Of a stretch of 36,480 bases of DNA, positions 12,475 to 24,400 are shown one piece after another. Position 1 is the first letter of the stretch, and each line of letters starts with the position of its first letter. Both the position numbers and the translations under genes were made by a program. This stretch comes from a virus: positions 1-36,480 of the IMG/VR virus record IMGVR_UViG_3300027805_000040; one strand, 5' to 3'. A model generated the notes under the pieces. The model was not told where the DNA came from, did not search any database, and was given only the letters and a program-made list of their open reading frames with translations.

Positions 12475-15400
12475 TAAGGTATCTTAATAGGGGGGAAAGG
12501 GGTTTTCAACATCGAACCGACAACATCGTTGTCAGTCACAGGCTTGCCTTTCTTGGCGTTCGCAGCAAGTTTTTTGTGCTCCTTTTCATAGTTCGGGAAC
12601 AGCTTCCTGAGATGTGTCGGAGTCTTAATCAGGAAGTTATTGCCGTTGGCAGGCCCAAGCATGACCCAAGGGTAGGAGGGATGGATCTTGAACTTTGGAT
12701 TCTTCAGGAGCGTATCCCGCATCTTCTTCTCCGCTGGACTCATGGAGGCTTCTTGCTTTGCGTCTTTGCCAAAGTATAGGGCGAAAGCCTTGGGATTTGT
12801 GGAAAGCTGGATCACAGCCACAGCTTGGCCTGTGCTGGCATTAATCATGTCTTCAGAGTCCTGAAGCGCCTTTACCAGATTGGGTAGAGTTGGAATGCCA
12901 GAAACAGACTTTGTGGCTTCGCCTCGCGCTGTGAACGAGTACGCCAAGAACTCCTGCAGGAAGTTCTTGTTAGAACCCAACGCCAGAAGTTTCTTAAACC
13001 ACGGCTTATTCTTATGTGCATTGTAGACCTTCAGAGCCTCGGTCTTCGCGGTAGCCAGAAGTTCAGGGGTATCTTTGGCAACGCGATTCTTGATCGGGGT
13101 TAGCGCCTTGTTGAAGGCAATGATTGCATCCTCTTGAGGCGTATTCGCAGGCGCTGGAATCGGATCTTCTCCACGCTCTGCCCGTAGACGGTTTTTCGCC
13201 ATGCGCCTTGTAGCAGCCTTAATCCGTTGCGCCTTGAGATTGCCAATCTCCAAAAGAACGTGAGTCAGGTCGATCACCCAAGGCTCCAGTTTCCCTGCCT
13301 TGTTAAAGGCATCAACCTCTTTGATGTAGTCCGTCCCGAAAGCAATGTTAGAGCGATGGGCATCGTCCGCCATGACTTGGACGAGATGGTAGCCGTCATC
13401 CACATACTGTTTCATCCTATTACGCACGGCATTCACTGGCCCAAGCCCAAGGTTGCCCCAAACAGCCTTATATAAGATGCCATCTGGCCCCATGACCGTC
13501 TCCTGATTGGACTTGAGAAATTCATGCATCGGCCCACCCATATCCTTTCCAAGGGTGTGATGCCTGTCTGCCTGCACCATGCCAACGCGCTTGCCACTAA
13601 TGTCGCTCAGATCTTTGACGATTGGTTCGACAACCCTGTTCGGATCTATTTTGACAAGAATCTCAGTGCCAGTGTCATCGATTAATCCACCATAAAAGAA
13701 TCCGCGCTGAGGCGCTTTCTTCGGCAGCTTAACCTTTCCAGCTTTTGTGATTGTGAAGTCAGCGACAGGAGGATTCTTGCGCTTGGGAAGCATGAGGGGC
13801 ATATCCCCTTCCTCAGGCGGCTCAATTGAGCGTGAGATGAATCCTCCGCCCTCCATTTCGGTCACGTCATTGAACTCAGGATTCAGCAGTTCGCGGATGG
13901 CGGCTTCTTCGTCTTTCCTATACTGCTCCAAGGTCTTGCCCATCGTCCGCATATGCAGCAAGTCCAGCGTCTTGGTATCAATGTCCACCACGTCACCCAA
14001 GACTTCGGCAGCATTGAGCATATCGTTATTCGCTGAATAGCCCGGGTTGTAGCCCTCAGGGAATGTTCCAGCAGGAGGATGCACGGCGGACATCACGTTC
14101 GACATCTCGGTCAGGATCTCATCAATCGGGCGCTGCATCCCGTTCGGGAAGTGCTTCTTTAAGACCATATATGGATCGACCCTGTCGCCAGTGCGCTTGT
14201 CTGTAGCCGTAACTTCAGGAAGAGAAGCCGTCAGGTCAGAAAGCAAATCCATCATGTAAGACATCGCCGTCTTGTTTAGTTCAATAGAATTGGTCAGTTC
14301 TTCGGCTCGTTCTTTGGCGTCAGCGATTGGAATCTCTCCACGGTTCAGGCGCTCCAAAAAGCCCTTATATTGGCGCTGGAGCATGAATGGCTCAAAGTCA
14401 TTCAGAATCCTGCGAGCGATGGTTGTCAGATGGAATGACCTGTCCAGCCTGCCTAGATCAGCCATAACAAGCCCTGTGAGAGGCGTATTGACCAAGTCCA
14501 TGCCATCGGCCTCAAATCGGTCTTTGCGCCGTAGAACGTCATCCTCGGCCAAATTAGGATCTCTCTCGTAGCGTTGCGGCATGAAGCCAGCATCGGCCTG
14601 TGGATTCTCCCCATCAGAAATCCTGTCAATGGAATCGACCCATTCTATCCACTGCTGCTCCCCGTAGCGGCTTTTCATCAGGCTGACAATTGCCTCCTTA
14701 TTGATGCCCCATTCGATGGCTTGCTCGCCATTGGCGAACTTGATCAGCCAACGGGTATTCAAAGCATCGTCCAGCAGCTTGCCACTAGAGGCCAGCGTCC
14801 TGTTGAAGTCAGGCGTTCTAGCTTCTTCGCGCATCTCCTGCTCAGCAATCTGGTCTTCCAGCGAGGGGATAAGCGCCTCAAATCCATTGATACGGAGCGT
14901 GTTCTCCCAAGCCCCTGCCTTATATCGCGGCCTATCCGTTCCAATAATTGGCGAATCCAACTGCTCAAAGCGCTCCATCGGAAGACCGTTCTGCTTAAAC
15001 ATATTTTGCAGTTCGGCTTGAGCCTGCTCAAAGGTCTTGAGCGGAGGCGGAACAAGCAGCTTGGAGTCTTCGGACGTGTCGCCCTCAAAGTATAACTCAG
15101 GAGAGAATGCGCCGTTACCGTCAGGGCCGGGGACAACACGGATACGGGCAATCCAGCTTCCCTTTTTCTTATCCAGTTCGCCATCGAACCGCACATAGGT
15201 AGAAGGCTCGCGTTGCGGCATGAATTGCGGCTGACCTTCCGCTTCGACACGGGAAATTAATTCGGACGGAACGTCTACCTTCCAGATAGGAACAACGCCT
15301 TCAATAACGCGCTTGCTAAAGTCTAAAGCCTCAGCAGCCGTATTAAATTTCGGACTGATAGGCTTCACTTCTTCAGAAGTGCTAACCCAATAATTTTTGC

Positions 15401-18400
15401 CATCGCTTCGGACTTTCACGTTTGCGCCCTGTTGACCATATTCAGGGATTGTAAGGAATGTATCGGCCACTTTAGCCCCATAGGGCTTCATGTATTTCCC
15501 AATGTCTGAAGGCTGAACCATATCGTAGTAGCCCTTCATTCCCTCTCCGCCGATTGTCATGTCTGCTTCGGCAATTGACTGCCTGCTTGGGCCAGAACTG
15601 CTGATAATTTGTTCGGCCATTTTCTTGCCGATAATTTCGCTTAGCTTGACCTGAGCGGGGCGCTTGCCTTCTTTTGCCTCTTGCTCGACTTCCGCTAGAA
15701 CGTCTTTGATTCGTCCACGGGCATCTATAACAACGCCATCACGTTTTCTTACTCTAGCGAATCCAATTTCGCCCGGCGTCTGTAATACTTCTACGTCCTC
15801 TCCATCAAATGATCGGTCATAAATCGGATCGTTCTTATAGAAAGAGACGAGCATATTTGGATTTTCAGGGCCAGCCTCATCAGCATAGCCAATGCTATCA
15901 ATAATCTGACGCATCATGTCTTGATAGCGCTCAACCTGAGTTACCCCCTTAGTCCACCCAATCCACTCAACATTTCCAACTGGCTTGCTCGGAATGGCAT
16001 TGAACGCATTTATTGCTTCGTCACTTGTTGCTCCATAAGCCTGCAAATACCGTTCGTGTTTTCTGACGGCATCATCAAATGCGCCACGGCTTACCGCTTC
16101 ATCAGCCGAAACAGCCTTTTCTAAAAGCCTTTTATAAAGCTGAAGACCCCAATCGCGCTTGAACGGCATATCAGCAATGCCCATAAAGTCTCCATCTTCT
16201 GCTTCTTGCTTTAGGGTTGCATCGTCAATCAAGGTTTTAGCCATTTCCCCCAAGGTTAATTGGCTTCCAGTAAGGGGATCGGTGACTTCTGTGGAATCGT
16301 TGAGAAGTTTTGTAACAGCCTTTTTCAAAGCAGATGCTTCCATGCCGTCCGCCTGCATTCGTAAATCGTGATACGGGGCAGAAGAATCCATTAATGGGTT
16401 GGACTCTAAGTCACGCTGAACCTCTTGAATGGTTTCCTTAGCAGCCTCCCTGCTTTGCTTGGCAAGAAGCGCCACATATATATTTTCGATTCTCCAGCGG
16501 TTCAGAACATCCAATTGCTTTAATGGATCCTCTTCCCTCCATCCGTAGTCGCGGCCTTTTTGCGCCCTGTCGGATTGGAACTCTTCGATCATTATTCCCA
16601 AGCGCCCGTTTTCATCTAAACGGTATTTATATCTGACATGACCCAAGTAGCCGGGGGCATTCTTATAATGGCTAGAACGAAACTCTCTAATTGGCTTTCC
16701 TTCGCGATTTGGACGAGGAGCCATTGTTAAAACCATCTCATAATATCCGTCTCCGCCCTCAAGCGTGTAGGTTTTATAACGATCTCCTCCATCAACGCTA
16801 ATAAGTGTCGGGCGATTGGCGACGATGTTTTCCAGCAGACGTTCTTTGTTGACCTTGCCATCGTTCTGAGCGGCGAGATTATTGATGATCCTGACGGCAT
16901 CGGTAAACAAGACCTCGTCTTCCCTGACCTTGTTGGGTGAATTCCAAGAAACGCGAACATTTACGCCTTCCGCCGCACGGGATCTGGCTGCAGCTTCTGC
17001 AACTGCTTTTTGATCTGCAGGAACCCTAGCGACAACCATTGTTTTCTTCTTTCCGTCAACTTCCGTTTCTTCGGTGACGATATATTCTCCAAGCATTGCC
17101 AGAGCCTGCTGTGCTGTGACTGCCTTGCCCTGAATCTTGTTCTCCAGTACGCGCCCAAGCTGACTATAAAAGCCTTTTTCGCTTGTGGGTTGCTTCAGTT
17201 CCCTACGGGGCATGAAAACTGGAAGGCTGTTTGTATTTACAGCGTCTGCAAGCGCTGGAGTTATCGGGAAAATCCAACCGTTGTCGGCATCAAGGTAATC
17301 AAACTTCTCTTGTTTCTGTGCTTCGCCAACTGCCTTTTCAAGACTTGTATATTCTTCTACGGCCCTGTCGGGAGCGGTTGGATCAACAGGATCTTTAAGA
17401 TCCTTCATTCCAAGATATACTGGATCACTTAATCCTTGGTCGTTTGGTTTCGGAACTTGGAATGGGAATACCTTGCTGCCGTATTTTTTCAGGAACTTAT
17501 TGACCTCATTGACAGCAATTGTGTCGTAGTACGGCTTGAACTTCGCTCCACCAAAAAACGCAGATCCGCGCTTCGGCTGAATTGTTTGCATCCCCTCTTG
17601 AGCCTTAGAGATAACCTCATTCGCCAAATCCTTGGGCAAAATTGTGCTTAGTGACTTTCCTTTGAAGTCAAACTTCGACATACCGGGAGAGTTTTCATTG
17701 TAAATGATCTCCTTGGTTTTCGGATCAACAGTAACAAATGTGTAAACGCCGCTAGATGTGTACAGAAAAACTTCCACCTGATCTCCGTTCAGGACAGATC
17801 GATACTGTACCTTTTCTAAAGGAGCCATGTCTCGCCAGCGTTTTGCTTGAGTCTCTCCGCCTGACCAGTAGACGTATTTATGTCCGCTTTTGACTGCGTC
17901 TACTATCTGGTTTTTGATCAATGCCATGCCCCACTCGCGGCTTTGGCTGAATGGCGCTTCTGGAGGAGCCTCAGCGTTTTGTACAATCGGATCACCCGCT
18001 TGAATCCGTAGCTTCATTTGCGGGACAGGTTGTTGGCTGGCATCAATAACTCCGCCCTTCATTGGCAACCTGATGCCCTTTTCTCTTGCTTGTCTGATTT
18101 TCCAGACGTTTTGCAAGGTTGAATTCTGCCCAAATTGTTCTAAATACTCGTCCAAGTATTGCTCGGCATCTTCTTGCCGATCAAAATCTTTCTTCAGAAC
18201 AATGTCTGGCCCGTTGTCAAAATTAGCGATGACCTCATATGATGTGTCATATTTGCGATAGCCAATTGGATTTCCTTGCCCATCTTTTTTGCGAGCGGCT
18301 TGGTTTCTGTCACTTTGCATCTCATGGATGTGGCTGATAGGAACCAAATGACTTGTGCCTGTTCCGCCATATGCTCGCATCGGAACATCTGGAGACTGAA

Positions 18401-21400
18401 AATTCCAATTATAGTATGCTGTATAAAAGTCTGCTTCCTGAGGAGTTATGACTCCATTTTTTACAGCAGTTCCAATAACATACAGAGGAATTCCCGTTTT
18501 GGCATCCCACTCGGCAAACGCAGGATCGCTTTTGTATGATTTTTTTAGTTCCGATTCGATTTGTGGAAGCGTCCGCAATGTTGGATCAATGATCATTCGA
18601 TCACCAACGCGCATATGCGCGATATAATACGGATAGTTCTCGTAATGAGTTTCGCGAAACTCAAGACCCTCGGCGCGTCCACGGTTGCTAATTTGAAAAT
18701 CTAGATCGCCCTCTTTAGAAAGGCTTTTCGCGACCCTTTCGGCTTCTGCCCTAGTCTCATAAATTCCCTGAGGCGGCTGAATGTTGGGATAGACTCCCCG
18801 TCCAGCGGCAAAATCAATCTCATACTTGCCAGCGCCATACCCTGAATCTTTCGGTCTTTTGCGGACTTTATATTTTACAACTTCTAAGTTCGGACGAACC
18901 TGAAGGACTTTTTCGCGGTAGTTTGTGTCTCCAAGAATGCGATATCCAGACTCTGCGTATTTGGTATACGTCTTGTCTCCATAGCCAGCCATTCCGGCAG
19001 GCCAGAATCTGCGAATTCCAAGTTCCCCAATGCGATAGGTTCGATTTATCGGATCTTTAATATATCCGTTGATTCTCCAATAGGTAGCAGACTTTCTTTC
19101 TTCGGCTGTAATCTGATTGTCTATGTCGGCAAGGTTGGATTCTGCCTCGTCAAAAGCTGAATCACGCTCTGCAACAGCTTTATCAAGCGCTCGCATTGCC
19201 TTCGGAGTTGCCAAATCTTTGTCTGCAGATCTCTCTAGTTCAGCAGTTATTTCCTCGCGCTTCCTCAAATATTCGGTGTCAAGGCGCTCCCATTCTCTGT
19301 TAGAAAGCACATCACGCTTGTCGGACAATGTTTGCGCTCTTTCATCTGACGCCTCTGCCGTTAAGCGTGACCATCTTTCCGCTTCGTCTGCTCCAAACTC
19401 ATCAAGCGCTTCAAGCGTTTTTAGAAGAGCATAGCGCTCAAGGCTCCACCCTTGTTTTTCAAGTTCTGCAGTGACCTCTTCTTTGATCACGCTGCTAGGT
19501 ATGCGCTTCCTTGCTTTTCTAAGCGCACCAATCGCCTCATTTTCACTATAATATGCTGGAGAACTTACTACGTTTTGCGGAGGAACCCAAATTTTTCCGC
19601 CTTCATCATAGATGCTATACGTTCCTGTATCAGGATTCTGTTTAACGGTGTAATTTCCAACAAGTGCAGGAACTCTTTTGCGAGCCTCGTTATCCAAATC
19701 AATATATTTTCCAAACAAATCTTCTAATTTTGTCAAAAGCCTTTTCCCGCTTGGGGCCATGTTCTTCCACGAAAGCGCCCTGTTAACAGACTCCTGCCCA
19801 CCAAGTATGCTAAGCATGAACTTGATGTTGTTCTGACGGAGATACTCCATCAGGTCTGCCTTATTTACGTTCTTTCCGCCCTTGCTCAGCGTATCAATGG
19901 CCTCATTGATACCGCTCCACTGAACCTCAGCAGGCTTAACCCCGTTCTGAGGGTTGTTCACAATGGCCCGAATTTGCTCAGGAGTCGCGGAAGCGCCCTG
20001 AATCTTCTGATCAACTACGTCCTCAAGCTGGCTCTTAAAGCCGGGATAAACTCGCTCGTCAATCGTCAGTTCGCGCCTTGGGCGCATCGGCATGAACGCT
20101 GCAGCCTCTCGGAGATCGCGCAATTCTTGCAGTTCGTTTGCGTAGTCTTGTCCATAGGCTTCGGAAAATTGATCTCCTAGCGCCTTCTCTTCCTCTTCAA
20201 GCACCCTCAGGCGCTCGCGCTGTTCTCCAGACATCCTGAATCCCTGTTCTTCAACTGTTTCAGGTTGACGAATGCCGCCTTCACGCTGTGGCATGAAGTT
20301 GGCTTTCGCCAGACCATAGGCAACTGGCATTTTGGGAAGAGATGTCGGCGCAATCTGTGCAATATGGTCTATTCGGACGGACATAATCGTCCGATCCATA
20401 TTGAGATCCCTCGGATCGCCTTTCTTGCGGGGAACTTTTGTTCTGTCGGGATTCGCGCCCTCGGTAGCCGTGTCAAAAAGGTTCAGGAAGTCGTTGAAGA
20501 CGTTGCGCTTCATTGCGGCTACCTGAGGATCGGCATCCAGCAACCGCGCATTCGGGCCTGCAACCTGACCAGATTCGGTGTATCCACTGCCGGGCAATCC
20601 CTGCTGCCAGTTATAGAGATACTTGCCCGTGAATTCGTTCCAAAATTGCTCCTTACTGCCCTTCCAAGGCATTAGACGCGCAGGCATTCTGTCGCCCCAT
20701 GCATGGAGCTTATCAAACATTCGTCCAGCCGATATTGCCGTGAAAAGAAAGTTTCCTGCCTTGGACATCATCAAGCCAATCGGAACCAAATCGTAGTATT
20801 TAGGCGAGAAAGCCTCATACTCGCCCTTCTCATTCATCATCGCTGCGTAGTTGACGAGAAACCGCGAGCCATCATTGCGAACCAACGCATCGTTAATATT
20901 CAGAATGACATCTTTGATGCTCTTCGGAAGAAGCGTTTCGGGAAGGCTTTTGATGGCCTCAACCTGAAGAGGACTTAGCGTTCCCCGCATCGTCTCTCCG
21001 CCTTCTTTGGTAGGATCAAAGCGGTTCGGAGCACCGTAGTCAGGAGTGTCCAAGGCTTCTTGGATCAGCTTATTGCGCTGTTTCAGAATGCGCTTGGCTT
21101 CTTTTGGCTGATGGAATCGGGGGGTAACTCCGTCTGGCTGCATGGCAACCTGTCTCGCCACAACAATCTTGCTGCCGACAGGAACTCCCTGAAGATTAAT
21201 CTCCGCTGAGATTGGCCCGTAGCCGTTGCTCTGTTGAACTCCGCTTTCAGTAACGTCCCAAGAACCCTCATAAACAAGCGGCCCTGAAAGGGCTTGCGGA
21301 GCGCCAATGGCAGTTCCATCAGGCCCGATAATCTGAGCCTGCACTTCAGTGACGGGCAACGGGCTATACGTTCCGAAAGCCTCAAGCAACGCCTTGTTCT

Positions 21401-24400
21401 TGACCAGTTCTGAACGAGTAATTCTAGGAGCTTGCTTGCCCTTAACGGCGGGACTGATTTGACCCTGCAAGTCGATCATGGCTTCAAGCGCCTCCCTAGC
21501 AAGCAACTGAACCTCTGGAGTGAACCGCGCTCCGCTGTTGTCTGAAATAATGTCCTGAGAGTCTGGAATATTTAGAAGCTGTTTCATTTGAGACAGCTTC
21601 TTAGAAAGCATTTCAAACTTGTTCCTCTTGAATGCCAGCATTGCCTTGTCAAAAATCGCTTGAATAGCGGGAGTTGGCGCTTTGCCAAATACACGGCTCA
21701 TGCTGTCGGCAGCTAGATCAGCCGTGATTTCTTCGCGTAGCTTTGCCGCTGCCTCTTTCTGATTAACAAGGATTTGGCCTGTTGCGGGATCTCTTAGGAC
21801 TTCATTTGTAACTGGATCGCGCTGAGCAACAGCCGTAAGGAAAAATTCAGGATTAACAGCCGTTCCTGCGTATTTATTCACATAGAGATCTGCAAGTTCA
21901 GCTTCTGTAAGCCCTTCTCCAACCTCAGCTACAACCTGACCATCAGCATTTCGGATCTCCTCCTTGAAAAGAATGCGATATGGCTCAGCCATCAACTGCT
22001 GATATTCGGGAATTTTGCTGAGATGGTGACCAGCCTCATGCCGCAAAGCGGTCAGTGGATCTTGCCCGTTGTTAATCCGCCTAATAACGGCATCGGTATT
22101 GATGACCATCGTTGGCTTGGCATCGTCCATGACGATCTTTGGCCCACGGAACTTGGGAATGCCGCCATACATGACGGTATCGTCTATTGTCCCATCGTAA
22201 AATCCGTCCTGCTCAGCATATGTATTCAGGACATCTTCGCTTTCATTCGGATACTTGGCGCGGAGATGGTCTTTGATCTGCTGTGTGCTTAGAATGCGAA
22301 TGCCAACATTGTTTTGTCCACGGACAAATCCGCCGTTTGCAAGGCTATTAATGCCTGCCAGATCTAGGAGATATTGCCGTCCGAATTCATTGCGAGTTTG
22401 GACGTTTGCGCGTTTCATCCGATCTAGCGCACGTTGATTATTCGCAAGATTTTTACCCGTTGCCGCGATTAGGTCAGGATTATTAGTGGCAACAGCCGCC
22501 TGATTTAGCTGAGCAGCCTGATCAAGCCTCTGTTGTTGGTTTTTCAGGACAACATTCCAATCTGTCATGGCGTCCACGTTGCCACGATCAACGGGATTTA
22601 GATCTTGGTATGCTTTCCAAGCATCAACGTCTTCTTTCCGCCTGCGTCTTGCATCGTAAACAGGATCATCCATCCCGAATACTTTGTTCATTGCACGGGT
22701 TTGCGTCCGTCCCAAGCTAGACCAAAGAAGTCCCTGACCAAGCATGGCAGACATCTCTTCGGCATCCTGTGAATCAGCAATTCCAACTGCCAAGCCAACC
22801 AAAGTTGGTTCTACACCCGCTCGGATATATTCCCTTGTGTTGTCAATAATGCTGTCGAGGCGTTTGCCACCAGATGCAGTGAGCCTGTCGCTTAATCCGC
22901 CCTTTATAGACGTTACTCGGATCGGCTCGCCTCCCTCGGCGCGAGGCGCTCCCTTGCCTGCCTGACGGTCACGGCGGAGTTTGGACATCGTCTCAAAGGT
23001 TCCCGCCTGACCTCCTGCAGAAATGCGCTTGGCCTCATAGTAGTTTCGGATGAACTCAGGAGTAGACTTCAGCATCCGCGCTCCAATTAGCCCCCCAATG
23101 ACGCCAAGAGGAGAGTCAGGCTCTAGCCCGTATCCAATTCCAGCACCAGCAACATAGGGTGAAACTTGACGAATTTTCTTAAAGAAATTGCTTCGGTCAA
23201 TGGCCTCTTGCGCCCGTTTAAGCGACTCATCTACTGCGACTGCAGCTTTTTCTCTTCCAGTAACGCGCTGCGTCTTTTCAAAGTTCGCCTGCTGTTTGGA
23301 GCGTAGCTTTGCGGCATCTTCTGCAAGAAGTTTGTTAACCTCATCAGGGGTTTTTCCACGGAAACGCAAATAATTGGTAACCTTTGGGGTAGCATACGAA
23401 CCCAACTTCAAAAGGTTCATGCCATATCCGACAGCATCTAGACCGAATCCTTCAGGCAAAAGGATTTCGCCAGCGGTCATAATATCTTGATCCAATTCAG
23501 GAATTAGCTTTTTAGCTTCTGCAATGCTTTCCAATCCGCCAATGGTCATCGCCTCAAGATCATCTTGACGTGCAGAAATTGCTTGTTCGCGGGTAAAGTT
23601 GTATTCCCGCATATAGTCCTCAACTGTACCAATACTGGATGTTGCAACTGCATTAACTGCTGGTGCAATGAAGTCCAAATACCTGTGATATGCAGTAGGA
23701 TTGAGCGACTCAAACTCGTATGCCGCACCTTCAAAGTTCTTCCGCGCCTTCCATCGCTCAAAACTGGTATCGTAGCTGTTTAAGCCAACGCTTTCGCTAA
23801 GCAAATCCCATCCCTCAATGCCGCCAGCGCCCATTTTTTGGCCTAGTTTGGCAAGTTGATATGGGAGATCTACGGCAGGAGAAACAAATGCCATAGGCGC
23901 TGCTTTAGTCTTTTCAATGACGTTCTGCTGCGTTGCCAGAATCTGCTCGCGCTGCTCAGGAGTGTATTCCTCCATCACCAAATCAAGATACTCTTTGCCA
24001 GTGAACTCTATGCCTCCGCCCGTGTATCCAGTTTGTGGATAATACTCACCAATTCTCTCAGTTACTCGTTCACGGGCGCGAGGAGGAAGCTGCTCATGCA
24101 ATTGCCATGCGAGATTGTAGTCTTTTCCAGTGATTTCTCCTAAAGCGACATCTCTAATCCCTTTAGCCGCCCCTTTCGCAACCCCTGCCAACGTCTCGCC
24201 AAAGGCAACCGTCATATCAATAGGGAATTTCGCAACTGCTCCGCCAAGGTTCATCCATTGCTCGGAGTTTTTCGGTATGCGCCAAGCGCTATTTGAGCGA
24301 ATATAGTCGTAAACCTCGCGCTCCTGCTTCGCATTCAGCGGAATGTCTGGTCTGATTTTGACGGCTTCAGCCAAATCTTCGATGCTCAAAGAATCGCGGA

